The notes under the pieces were generated by a model. That model ran no database searches. It was not told the DNA's origin and saw nothing but the letters and a program-made list of their open reading frames with translations. A stretch of DNA of 64,000 nucleotides from NCBI GenBank assembly GCA_013180625.2, contig SNVD02011463.1, positions 47,255 to 111,254 of the forward strand. The letters are read 5' to 3'. Shown here piece after piece: positions 23,491-34,329 of this stretch. The translations under genes and the position numbers were made by a program. Origin of the DNA: Boswellia sacra. Taxonomy: Eukaryota; Streptophyta; Magnoliopsida; Sapindales; Burseraceae. The stretch's first letter is position 1; each line of letters starts with the position of its first letter.

Positions 23491-24296
23491 TAAGGGAAGG
23501 TGATTTCGATGGGAATACCAAATCCGAATACCTTGTGTTGATATAATGAGTCCTTCCATCATTGCACTTTTGCACACAATAAGAATGAACTACCTAAACT
23601 AGCCTTGTGGCATTGGCATGAGAAGTCTTTGTCTCCATTCAACCCCTAGACGGCTCATGTTGGTGTCACCACCTTTGAGCATGTCCCATAGAATTGGTAT
23701 AAAAAGAGGTCGGCCTAAAGGGGCATCTCTCACCCGAAGGAGCCTAGACCATTGGACCCTTGAGACTCAAGCTCATGAAGATGACTTTAGAAATTTTCAA
23801 TAGGACGAATATCCAAAACCATGTTGAAATGCATGTCTATGGATTTAAATTCTCCATAATTAGAATAACATCAACTTGAAACCTCATAGAATCGTGAACA
23901 AATGCCACATGTCAAGTCACCCATAAAAGCACAAAATGGGAACATTTGCCATGAGTTAAGGCTATCATGACGATTTCAAAACCATGTTATGATAATCATG
24001 AAGAATTCAACATCAACATGAATGTTAGAATTAGAAGAAAGAATCTCGCATTCCCACATCCCATGATGATGACTTGGGAATGAGGCCAAAAATCCTAGGA
24101 AAAGAGACTTGACATCACGTGTGTGGGAGGAATAAGATTGGATGGCTGAAAGCGTGTCTATGCCCTTATATGAGCATGCATCATATCATGCATACATGCA
24201 TGCATGCATGACATTGACACTTTTGTTTTGCAGCCATCATTGCTTGGGTTAGACAAGGTGGTCATTTGTTAAGACAAGAAGACGAAATGGCATCAT
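23491..24296 (+). other. T3 untranslated leader
   Basis: About 0.8 kb, no coding trace; contains ATGCATGCATGCATG-like short repeats at 24190-24210. Confidence 0.5.
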
Positions 24297-25150
24297 CCAA
24301 TAACAACAATGCATAAATGATCCAATTGAGAGTCGACATGACCATGACCATGCTCCAATAACAAATGACCCTACTTATTGAAGCACTCCATCATTGGGCC
24401 TAACAGCATGAATCAGCCACCACCCAAGGGTAATTACGATGGTGATGGTGAGACTAGCCGAGGCAGACATAAGGAGAAAAGCCCAATCAACCATGAAGAA
24501 CCTGAACTGGTCAAGCAGTTGGCCAAAGACATGGCGAAAGTCCAGTCCCTTTTGAAGAAGAAGGGGTTTCAAAGACCTAAATGACATTTTGCTCATTAGG
24601 GACAACGATTTACCTCCCAAGATTTCACATGCCAAACTTGCTCAAGTTTAATGGTGGGGGCAATTCGAAGACACATCTAAGACAGTATGCAGCCGTCATG
24701 GCCACCACTTCTTTGCCAAATAAGCATATATTGCAGTACTTCATGCTATCCCTAGAAGATGATGTGGTAGTATGGTACCATGACCTCCCCAAGAGAATCC
24801 GAGAAGACTAGGAAGAGCTATCCGAATAGTTCATAGAACAATATCGCCATTACACTTAACTGGGGGTAACTTTGAGAGATTTGGAGATGACACATCAAAA
24901 GTCCAATGAGACTTTCTCAGAATATCTAGTCTGTTGGAAGGCCAAAGCTGCCAAGATGACCACGAGGCCCATAGAGAAGGATCAAGTCCGTATGGTGATC
25001 AATGGAGCTCGTGCCTTCATTAGTGATATGCTTATAGGCTTTCCAATCAAGACATCTGAAGATTTGTGTGATTTGGGCATTTAAATAGAAGGTTCGGAGG
25101 CCAGGCAGAGGAGCAGCAATAACAAAAATCAATATTAGTATGACAAATCC
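24297..25150 (+). pseudogene. T3 gag
   Basis: ATG at 24297 (MASSNNNNA, then a stop). The N-terminal part includes PELVKQLAKDMAKVQSLLKK (about 24500-24560). After a frame change, the capsid-like core reads FHMPNLLKFNGGGNSKTHLR, then YFMLSLEDDVVVWYHDLPKR, and FSEYLVCWKAKAAKMTTRPI. These are standard Tat gag blocks. The sequence is lost after about 25150, where protease should follow. Confidence 0.75.
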
Positions 25151-25174
25151 AGCGGTTCAGACAATGATGATGCA

Positions 25175-26640
25175 TAAGTGCATGCTTGATAAAAGACTTT
25201 ATTGACAATGGGAGAATTCCTAATTTAAAGAAAGAATAATGATGCTTTGAAATGCTTTATCTTAAGAATAATATGAGAGTTGTGTATTCTTTTGATGATT
25301 ATTGATAAAATCATGATACTCATTGGAAATAGATTTTTGGTAATACATGAGATTTTGTTGTTTACATGCTTGACTTTTTTTGCTAGATAAGTTTCATTCT
25401 TGATTCTTCAATTATTTGAGCACAATAGCCATGAATATGAGAATTTATATCACTTAGAGAAACTTTATGTGAATAAAGCTTGGTGTTAAGATCTTACAAG
25501 ACTCTAGAACTTGTTTGATCATCACTCAAGGCAAAATCCTAGGCTTCACAACATAAAGGAAGTGATTTAGGCCTTCTTTGGATCGATTGAGCCTTTCAAG
25601 CCCACCTATACTTACTTCATTGCCACTAGTATACCCTATTGAGCCTAATCAAGCCTTTTCTTTGTCAAACAACAAAATTTATCCTAACCCTAAAAAATTC
25701 TCCCTACATAGTACCCTTCACTCATAACATATGAACATTATAGAAAAGAGCATTGAGAGCCATGCTTATGGGGGAAAGAAAGGAAGTTAACAAGTTTTTG
25801 TGCAATTTTGAGCTAAAAAAAAAAGGAACAAAAAAGAAAAAAAGAGAGTGAGAGAAAAAAAAAATAAGAAGAAGAAGCAAAAGAAAAGAAGAGTGTTAAT
25901 ACTATTAATCATAAAGTTTAGGGGTGTAGTCACTCAAAATCAAAAAGCAAAACAAACATAGTGGGTGAAAACTTAAAGTTTGGGGGTACAAATGGAAGAA
26001 GTTGATACTCTTAATTAAAACCTAGAATGGTTGTATGATTATGGGTGAGATAACCTTATAGCCTCCTTTATCATGCCTTGACCATTACAAGCTTGATAAA
26101 ACCCTAATGATCTTTGATGTTGTGATGAGCCTACATTAGTGGAGAGTGGTGTGAAAAGTGGGCTTATGATGGTCCTTCTATCTTTAGAGATTGATCACTA
26201 GTTTCTATTTGCATAACACTATCTAAGTCATAGCAAATGAAGTAAGATTAGCTATACACATACACATACGTGAAGAATCTCGAATGAAGTAATTCTGGCA
26301 TTAGAATCGAAATTGTGAAGAATTACAATGTCAATATAGTACCTTTGAGCTATTAAACTTGAGGAATCTTTGAAGAATTTGAATGTTAGTCAAATTAATA
26401 CACAACTTACATTCAGCATTTCAGCTTGTTATTGGAGGATATTGGGTGTGTTGAACACATGTCACAAAGAAGAAAATCCACCAATAGTTCCCGTCAACGG
26501 TATCAAAGAAAGCAACTTTGCTAGCAATAGTGAAGAAGCAAGATATATGGAAGAAGTTAGCCACTTTGTCTAGTGTGAATGTTTACAAAGAAGAAGGAAT
26601 AATGCCTTTAAGGCTAGATGAAGAAATTATTCAAGACAAT
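25175..26640 (+). other. Foreign noncoding segment inside T3, possibly an Athila-type 3' UTR
   Basis: No coding trace. Features recall Athila 3' regions: a long stretch on GAGCC/TCAAGCCC, then TGTGCAATTTTGAGC followed by A-rich sequence (25815-25880), and AAAGTTTGGGGGTAC (25976-25990), a polypurine-like tract. It replaces T3's pol. Assignment from general resemblance only. Confidence 0.35.
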
Positions 26641-27830
26641 ACCAAACTATTCATACAGGGGGTAAACAAATTTACCACTCGTCGCAAGGAGTGAAAAGAA
26701 GCAAGGGAGTAAAGAATTGCCTAACCATCTTGAAAATCAAGGAAGATAGAATTATCTCAATCATGTTGGAGGAAGTCCAAGAAAATGATGCTAGAATGGA
26801 CAACATCTCTTATAGCTAGATATGAAGAAAAAAAGAAAAAAAAATAAAAGCCTGTTGAGTTAAAAACCTTGAAAAGACGGCTTAGGCAAAAATTAAGGCA
26901 AGCCTGCTAAGCTGAAAACCCAAAAGGGTAGCTTAGGCAAAAGTTAGGGCATGAAAGAAAAGAAGAAAAAGCCCGCTTAGTTAAAAACCTAGAAAGGGCA
27001 GCTCAGGCAAAAGTTAGGGCAAGTTGGCTAAGTCGAAAACCTGAAAAAGGTGACTTAGGCAAGAATTAGAGCATAAAAAAAATGAATGAAATGAAAAATG
27101 ATTGAACCTGCTAAGTCAAACACCTGAAAGGGCGGCTTAGGCAAAATTTTGGGTTAGAAGAAAAACCTGAAGAAGCAAAAGGCTGCCACCGAACCTCTGA
27201 CACGGACTAATCTTAACTCGATCCAGTACGATCCATGTCTCAACTAGAATCAAGGGAACTAATGTGAAACCTAGGCCCATATGAGAAATGATGATCATAA
27301 GATAAAGGTCACCAAGACTATCCAGAAAGACCAATAGAGACCATCTAAGAAATAAGAGTTGATGAAGGCAAAACCAATTGGATATGCTCCTATTCATCAT
27401 CTCGAGCAAAGGCATGATGGAAGATAATGTCATTCTGCCGCTTTTGGTATGAAGGCCTATGGTAGAAATCAGGAAGTCGAAGAAATAGGAAAAATCTAAG
27501 ATCGATGTTGTCTTGACAGTCGGCAGAATGATGATCTCAAAATTGGATGAGTAACAACCGAGTATGGTAGAGAATTCCTCATACAAGAGGCAAAGCTCTT
27601 GCCCATTGAAGCAGAAGACGTGATCATAAGGATCCCAGAAGATCGTGCATTCCTTTAGAAAAATGATGTCAAGCTTTATATGTCGAAGGAACTTCAGGTG
27701 ATAGGGACCGATGGACCTAAGTCGTTTCTAGTCGTCATCCTTTAGAGGCTTCAAAAGAGGCTTGAGGGTCTTGAGAAGGCCTCAGACATATTAGAAAATG
27801 CGAGAAGAGACATTAGAAGGTATAAAGAGA
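26640..27830 (-). pseudogene. DUF7745-like gene, antisense in T3
   Basis: Minus-strand frame: LRSIGPYHLKFLRHIKLDII, then DPYDHVFCFNGQELCLLYEE and FSTILGCYSSNFEIIILPTV, continuing to FGGSLLLLQ. It is a close match to 40330-40895 in T2. The intron donor follows (CTTCTTCAG then GTTTTTC, boundary at 27166). The intron holds the same tandem repeats as T2 and is about 344 bases long, against 343 in T2. The acceptor has decayed from CAG to CAT near 26823. After it ATCTAGCTATAAGAGATG lines up with the T2 exon 2 start. Exon 2 is soon lost. Confidence 0.65.
26823..27166 (-). repeat. Tandem repeats filling the DUF7745-like intron (T3)
   Basis: About five units, each of the form AGCTTAGGCAAAAGTTAGGGC plus CCTGCTAAGTCGAAAACCTG on plus, with alternating short and long spacing. 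Same repeat, inverted, at 40896-41238. Confidence 0.8.
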
Positions 27831-27868
27831 GGTAGAAAGGAAAATGAGAAAGCTGATGGCAATAGTCT

Positions 27869-28000
27869 TTACTCATCATCACCAACGTTAATTGAAGAAG
27901 CAATAACTTGAGTCTGAAGATGCTCAACCTCTTACTCAAGACACTGGATTTGCAGGCGACCTATCTAATCCAAGCAAGAAGCATATAGTTAGAAGAATAG
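27869..28000 (-). pseudogene. 3' end of a PMD-like gene, antisense in T3
   Basis: Minus frame EVEHLQTQVIASSINVGDDE then TAA (27871-27869). It lines up with EVKRL.V.VAAFSFNVNNDGDE in T2 (39690-39776). The preceding intron end (GCTTGGATTAGATAGG) matches T2 GCTTGGCTAGATGAG. The rest of the gene is not recognised further right. Its stop is only about 90 bases from the start of the DUF7745-like similarity, against about 505 in T2. Confidence 0.55.
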
Positions 28001-28159
28001 ACATCATGCATACATGAATCATAAATCCTTTTCTTGCAAGAAGCATGATCCATAATGAGGCATAATCTAAAAGCAACGAAGTCATGTAGAATCACAAAGC
28101 AATATGAAATACTGGGGGTAACCGTAAAGGAAGTGGGCTCAACATCCAAAGGAATAGCA

Positions 28160-28400
28160 ATAGAAGCACACGATGTGCAAGTCAATCTCGATGAGACTCA
28201 ATAGAAGTAGCACGATGTGCAAATCAATCTTGAGGATACCTAATCAAAGTAGCACGATGTGCAAGCGGTCTGGATTAGGCAGTTCAGTCTCGATGAGACA
28301 CAATAGGGGCAGCACAATATGCAAGTTACTTGGATCAAGCAGCTCAATTTCGATGGGACCTACTGATCACCTCAAGTAACATGATGTGTTCAAGCAATTC
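28160..28400 (+). repeat. Tandem repeat with GCACGATGTGCAA core
   Basis: Five copies of GCACGATGTGCAAG or variants, at intervals of about 41 to 65 bases, joined by TCAATCTCGATGAGAC. Confidence 0.8.
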
Positions 28401-28524
28401 ATGTAGTGCCATTTACAAGATGCCTGGAATGAACAATATTATGATAAGGATCACCACAAAAAATAAGAACTACCATAGTTGAAGATAATCAAAAGGAGGA
28501 AATTCAAGTTTGATGTTCACCTTG

Positions 28525-28700
28525 AATAAAACATCTCCTTTGAAGAAGGCATCTATCTTGGAGAAAGAATCGCCCTTGAAAAAGACTTGTACCTTGGAAA
28601 AGGAATCTCCCTTGAAGAAGACACATACCTTGGAGAAAGAATCTCCCTTGAAGAGGGCAACTACCATAAAGAAGGCATCTCCTTTGAAGAAGGAAGTCCA
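28525..28700 (+). repeat. 36-bp tandem repeat
   Basis: About four units of CTTGGAGAAAGAATCTCCC plus TTGAAGAAGAC...; period exactly 36 in the clear copies, so a frame would give a 12-residue repeat (SPLKKTCTLEKE on plus). No start or gene context supports translation. Confidence 0.8.
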
Positions 28701-28860
28701 CTATAAAAAAGGAATTCGAAGTCTACCCTAAAGAAGGGATTTGGAAGAAGAAATTTGATGTTCACCTTGAAGAAGTTAGGCCACCTTGAAGATGAAAGGT
28801 CATCTTGAAGAAAGGATTTAAAAAAGGAAGAAAATTCACAGTCAGGCAGTTAGAAGAGTA

Positions 28861-29115
28861 AAATGGTGAGAGGCCAAAAAAAAAGAAAGAGGAAACAAGA
28901 AGAGAGAAAAAGAGAGAGAAAAGAGAAAGAAGAAAGTGAAAAAAGAGAGAGAAAAAGAGAAAGAAGAAAGAGAGAAGAGAGAGGAATAGAAAGAGAAAAA
29001 GAAAAGAAAAAAAGAAACAAAGAAGAAAGAGAGAAGAGAGAGAAAAAGAAAAGAGAAAAGAGAAAAGAAAAGAAAAGAAAAGAAGAAAGAGAGAAAAAAA
29101 AAGAAAAAGAATAGC
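28861..29115 (+). repeat. Purine-only low-complexity tract
   Basis: Almost pure A/G (AGAGAGAAAAAGAGAAAGAAG...) for about 250 bases. Counterpart, pyrimidine on plus, at 35535-35690 in T2. Confidence 0.9.
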
Positions 29116-29463
29116 GAGAAAGAAGGAAAAATAAGAATTCTTCATCAATCCTAAGATGCTGAAAGAATTTTCGAACATAACCAGTGACAAGCACCTATCC
29201 ATTTCAATAGCTTAGCAACTCATAAAGAAAGAGAAGGGTAACATCAGTTGATGGAATCTTTCATTAATCACATGGAAGTATTCCTCTAGATATTAGAAAG
29301 CGATTTGTTGAAGAACACACTGAACAAGGTAAAATTTAAATTGATTGTACATCATTGAGAAATGTTTGAATCTTGTAGGAACTTGCAATGACAAAAGACA
29401 GATCCCCAATGAGTTAGTTGATAATCAACATGAATAAGTGAAAGAAGAACTCAAGAGATTTCC

Positions 29464-29640
29464 CTAGTGGGCCAGAAGGAATCGAGAATACTTGAAGGAA
29501 GGGCATGAAACCCAATGAATACAAAGACTAGAAGAAGCATGAAGAATACTTAGAAGAGGGGCACGAAGCCTAACGAATGCAAAGTCTGAAGAGATCAAAG
29601 AAGAATGAAGAATACTTAGCCAAAGGCACGAAGAATGAGA
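29464..29640 (+). repeat. About 60-bp tandem repeat
   Basis: Three diverged units containing GAATACTT...GGGCACGAAGCC..ACGAATGCAAAGTCT. Also present inverted at 34950-35120 in T2. Confidence 0.65.
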
Positions 29641-29689
29641 AAGTCTAAAGACCGCAAGGTAGTGCATGATAGAAATTTTTCCAATTGGC

Positions 29690-30350
29690 ATGCATTAGAA
29701 GGAAACCCTAAGAAATAGGTGCACTTAAGAGTGTTTTCAGCCCCTAGATAGACACAAGCCCTAAGAAGAGATGCATTGAAGAGTGTTAAAAATCCTAAGG
29801 TGTAGGTGCACTTAAGAGTGTTTAAAGCCCTTAGAATAGGCATAAGCCCTAGGAAGAGGCGCACGAAAAAGTGTTGAAAACCCTAAGAAGTATGTGCCTT
29901 GAAGCCCTTAGAATAGGCGCACCAAAAGGTGTTACTAAACGCTAAGAAGTAGGTGCAGCTAAAAGTGTTAAAACCCTAAAAAGTAGGTGCACTGAAAAGT
30001 ATTTTATTATAGCATCATAAAGATGCTTTCTAGCCCTTGAATGGGCACCTCCGCCCTTAGATGGGCACATCCGCCCTTGAATAGGCACACTCGCTTTAGA
30101 CAGGCACGTTCGCCCTTAGATGGGGCACATTTACCCTTAAATGGGCATCTCCGCCCTTGGGTGGGCACTTGAGCCCCTGAATGAGCATACTCGCCTTAGA
30201 TAGGCATGTCAGCCCTTAAATGGGCACACTCACCTTAGATAGACAAGTTCGGCCTTGGATAGGCACCTCAGCCCTTGAATGGGCACATTCACTTGGGATA
30301 GGCACATCTACCCTTGAGCACATTAACACTCAAATGGGTACACCTTTTTG
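29690..30350 (+). repeat. Two tandem arrays before the T3 3' LTR
   Basis: 29690-30010: units of CCCTAAGAAGTAGGTGCAC plus TTAAGAGTGTT, about 40 bases. 30020-30350: units of GGGCACATCCGCCCTTAGAT, about 20 to 28 bases. Both occur inverted in T2 (34545-34885 and 34330-34515), so they belong to the family's 3' region. Confidence 0.8.
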
Positions 30351-30465
30351 CGGGAATAGAAAAAGAGAGAGAGATGATGAGGAAGTTTGATAGAAGGAAG
30401 ACGAAGTCGAAGATGTTGAAAGACAAAGTCAGAATACTTTTCGACTTTTGTGTCTCCCAACCTCT

Positions 30466-30483
30466 CCAAAGTAGGGGGTAAAC
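30466..30483 (+). other. T3 polypurine tract
   Basis: CCAAAGTAGGGGGTAAAC directly before the 3' LTR; matches the T2 PPT (CCAAAGTAGGGGTTAAG on minus). Confidence 0.8.
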
Positions 30484-32536
30484 TATAGAAACTTAATTTT
30501 TGAGACTTGATGAAGGAATGAAGATGATTGTCGAGTAATGAAAATGACCAAAATGCCCTTGAAGATCATGAAGAGAAGGGTGACAAGAAGTTGGTGAAGA
30601 GTCTTGAAAACTAACACATGACATTGAAAAATCACAGAAATTAATCTGGAGGGAATCTGATGATGAGTTGTATATCGTTGCGAAGCTACGGATGTCTAGT
30701 TTTTATAGAAATTTATGGATCATGAATCGGAGCTGAACTCAAAAATTTGTAAGCAACTAAATAGACAAAGGTCAAAAGAGACTACATTGCAAAATTGTAA
30801 AATGGGAAAGGCCAAATAGTAGTGCACTAATAACGCATTACTGTTCATGCATTATTTTTCATCTGAATCCCACCTTAGTTATTTACCACTTTTTTACTCC
30901 AAGGAAAGCCTGTATAAGCACACTTTGGATACACTTCTCAAGGCATCTAGAAATCTTCTCTCTCTCCCTCTATGACACACTTGTGAGAATTCTAAAGAGT
31001 CCTTTCTAGTTTAATAATTTTCAGACGTTTTATTTTGCTCTAAACCTAGAAAGAGTACGTCCTGAGAGCTGTTTTCTCTTCTCCCTCATATTTTCTTCTT
31101 CATTTTTCTTGCTTAGAATTTATTTTGATGCTTAGTAGCATGTTTAGGGTTTTATGAATTATCTAACCGTTATTTGTTTTGCAAAATGGATAAGCATGTC
31201 AAGGTAAGTCCGCTATCTCTCCTTTATTAGAATCGTGTTTACGAGTTTAATTTCTTTGCAAATGCTTGAAAAGGTGTTTAGGAGTACATGCTTAGAATCA
31301 TGATTAAGAGCACATGACTAGAATCATGCTAGAAAAACTTATTTGCTTTGATATATGCCAGGAAATAGCATAGAATAGGAAAAAATTATAATTTCTTTGC
31401 GAATGCTTCAAAAGGTGTTTAGGAGTACATGCTTAGAATCATGATTAAGAGCACATGACTAGAATCATGCTAGAAAAACTTATTTGCTTTGATATATGCT
31501 AGGAAATAGCATAGAATAGGAAAAAATTATCATTTTGCCCTTGAATGTCTTGTTTGAACTAGAATAGCTATGATTGATTTCAATTGTTTAAATTAGGCTA
31601 GAAATGCCATAATTTGGCTGGAATATGCCATGAGAATCATGTTTATGCTAGAATATGCCATGAATACCATGTTTAGGCTAGAAATACCATGATAATGGAT
31701 ATGAATTATGATAGGTAGAATGCCACCATAGAAGTTATCAAATCTAGGCTAGAATGCGATGATATTAGATTATGGCTTCGTTTGATTTATAATTTCATTG
31801 TTTATGAATGTATGAATATATCACGATTAGAAGTGTGATTATATGATGCAATGAAATGATGGCGGACTCACATTGATGGTGAGGGACCATCACTTAGAAT
31901 GAATATTTTAATAACATGAATATGTATGTAAAGACTTGATAGACATTGAATAGAATCACAAATGATAGTGAGGAATTCATTATCTATCAAGTCTCGACTT
32001 AAGTACCTATGATATATATGATGCATTGTATGGATAAACTATAGAGTTTACTTTATTGTTGAATAATAATTGTTGTAATCCTCTCTTGTTTCCCCATGTT
32101 AGAAAGGAAATGTAATCCATTCTCCTTCCTATTTCTTTGTATGAATATACAACCATCATTGATTGAATAATCGCCTTACCTGCCTAACAAATATAAAAAT
32201 GGAAATGTGTGCATAAAACGAACAATGCTAAGTAGACTAACTAACAATACGAGATTTTTCTATTTGCTATTTCCCAAGTGGAGGTCGGATTTAAATCCTG
32301 GTAGGTCGAAGAACTCGTACCTAACTTCCTGAATCCATCTCTCAAGGGATAAGGGTAGTTTAGGCCCCAAAGTGAGGGATTAGATTACCCCCATTCATTC
32401 CCAATTAAATAATTGGGTGGCGACTTCTTTCTCTAGATGTGCCCATGGTTCGTTTGTGTTCCCTTACGTCTCGAAAGAGGCTTTGACATAGTGTCATGGT
32501 CGCAAACGCGATGGCGGGATATAAGCCCTGTTCACA
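30484..32536 (+). repeat. T3 3' LTR (family A)
   Basis: Starts TATAGAAACTTAATTTTT (TG changed to TA) and ends CCCTGTTCACA. It is 2053 bases long because a 141-base segment is tandemly duplicated (31251-31391 and 31392-31532). It differs from the 5' LTR at many positions, so the insertion is not recent. Confidence 0.85.
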
Positions 32537-34178
32537 CTAGCACTAGGGTATACTAAATAAGAATATCTTATATTGACATATAATCCACTTAGGGTTGTTC
32601 ATTTTATGCACATATTATTTGTTTTATTTTCTTTAAGAAATGTAAGGTGATTTCATTCATATAAGTTGTATATTCATATAAAGAAAGAGGGAAGAGAACA
32701 TATTATATTTACATCATACATGGGGGAACGGGAAGAGGATTACATCAATTGCACTTTGATAATAACAAAATATTTCGTACATTTATTCGTAATCAAATCA
32801 AACATTCGAATGTCAATAATTAATTCGACACTCGATAAATAGTGAATTCCTCACTACCAAATGTGAGTCTATTCAATGCTTATCAAGCCTCTTCAAGCAC
32901 TTCCATACATTAAATCAAGTATTCTAAGTGATCATCCCTCACCATCAGTGTGAGTCCACCATCACTTTAGGGCATCACTCAATAACACTTCCTAATATGT
33001 TCATACATTCATACATTAATCAAATAAAATCCAAACGAAGCCACAATATAATATCGTGGCATTTCGACCTATATTTGATAATTCTATCATGGTTATTGCT
33101 ATTCATGCATAATTCATATCAATTTGTAAGGAATTATGGCATTTCTAGCCTAATCATGGTATTCATGGCATATTCTAGACTAAACATGGCAATTCTAGCC
33201 TAATTCAAAATATTCAAAATTAAACAAGACTATTCTAATCCCATCCAAGCATTCAAAAAGGGCAATTACGGTAATTTACTCCTATTCTATGCTATTTTCT
33301 AGCATACTTCAAAGCAATCATAAGTCTTCCTAGCATGATTCTAATTATGTGCTCCTAAGCATGATTCTAAGCATTCGCAAAGAAAGTAAATTCTTGAACA
33401 TGATTATAATAAAGAAAGGATGGCAGACTTACCTCAACACGCTTATCCATCTTGCAAATAAAAACAAGGGTTAGAACAATTCATAATATCTCCTAATTAT
33501 AAAAGATAAGCCTTAAACATGTTTTTTCCAAGCAAAATTGAACCTAAACATGCTTAATTATAAGCAAGAAAAATAAAAGGGAAAATAAGAGGGAGAAGAG
33601 AAATCAACTCCCAAGACGTATCCTTTCTGGGTTTGGAGCAATAGAATGCCTAAAAAGCTTTAAACTTGAAAAGACTTCTCAAATTCTCAAGAGTGCCTTT
33701 AAAAGAAAGAAGAGATGATTATATTCGATAATCGGTATCTTGCAAAGTGAGGAGAGGGGGTTCTTATATAGATGAGGGGTGAAGTTGAAAAAGGAAGAAA
33801 GAAACAAAAAAGGAAGGTTTACTTTGAAATTTTCCTAAAATACATGACCAACAGTCGGGCTGCTGTTGGTAGACCACCGGCCGGCCATCCAACAGTCGGG
33901 CAGCTGTCTAATAGTCGGCCAGCTATTAAGGCTGTTTATTTTGACCCCCTTTGTTTTGTCCTTTCATAATGCAGTCCTTTCTGACCTTTACCTACTCACC
34001 ATCAGATTTCTCTTGAATTAATTTCTATGATTTTTTTAAGTCACATGTCAGTTTTCGAGACCTTTCATTGACTCCCTCTCACCTTTCCTTTCTTGGCCTC
34101 CAAAGGCATTTTGGTCATTTATATTACTCAATATTCATCTTCATTTCTTCATCAAGCCTTAAAAATTCAGTGCCTACA
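32537..34178 (-). repeat. T2 3' LTR, second piece (family A variant)
   Basis: Resumes the LTR exactly where 21545 stopped; CACTAGGGTATACTAAATAA corresponds to CACTTGGAAAATACCAAATA at 42386-42405. It ends in TGTAGGCACTGAA on minus (34178), after a PPT. The summed length of both pieces is about 1.9 kb, the family size. TATATAAG (minus) lies near 33764-33770. The sequence upstream of TATA differs from other family-A copies; see the motif cluster. Confidence 0.8.
33848..33928 (-). promoter_or_regulatory. Palindromic motif cluster in the T2 LTR
   Basis: Three imperfect palindromes: AACAGTCGGGCTGCTGTT (33850-33867), ACAGTCGGGCAGCTGT (33892-33907) and ATAGTCGGCCAGCTAT (33911-33926). They lie about 80 bases upstream of the LTR TATA box. 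Other family-A LTRs (21546, 37656, 42126) have ACTGTTCATG-type repeats at this place instead. Confidence 0.6.
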
Positions 34179-34179
34179 A

Positions 34180-34196
34180 CTTAACCCCTACTTTGG
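34180..34196 (-). other. T2 polypurine tract
   Basis: CCAAAGTAGGGGTTAAG on minus, directly before the LTR start TGTAGGCAC. Confidence 0.8.
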
Positions 34197-34329
34197 AGAA
34201 GTTTGTGAGACATAAAAATCGACAAAGTAACTCTCAGTTTGTTTTTCTTTTTTCCATCTCGACATCTTCGACTTTGTCCTCATTCTATCAGACTTTCTTG
34301 TCATCTTCTTTCTTTCCTTTTGTGTGTAT

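Larger units (their letters stand above)
21546..32536 (+). mobile_element. T3: Tat-like element of LTR family A, internally rearranged, inserted in the T2 LTR
   Basis: LTRs at 21546-23471 and 30484-32536, PBS at 23473-23490, gag at 24297-25150, PPT at 30466-30483. No protease, RT or integrase is seen. Between gag and the PPT lie a foreign noncoding segment, an antisense DUF7745-like remnant, an antisense PMD 3' remnant and a tandem-repeat zone. Without pol it could not move by itself. The flanks are the two halves of one minus-strand family-A LTR, so the insertion target is T2. Confidence 0.75.

Noticed and set aside
28863..29202. Open frames of 83 to 146 codons rich in K/E/R or F/L/S
   Set aside because: They arise from a purine-only tract read in both directions; no start context, domain or conservation supports a protein.
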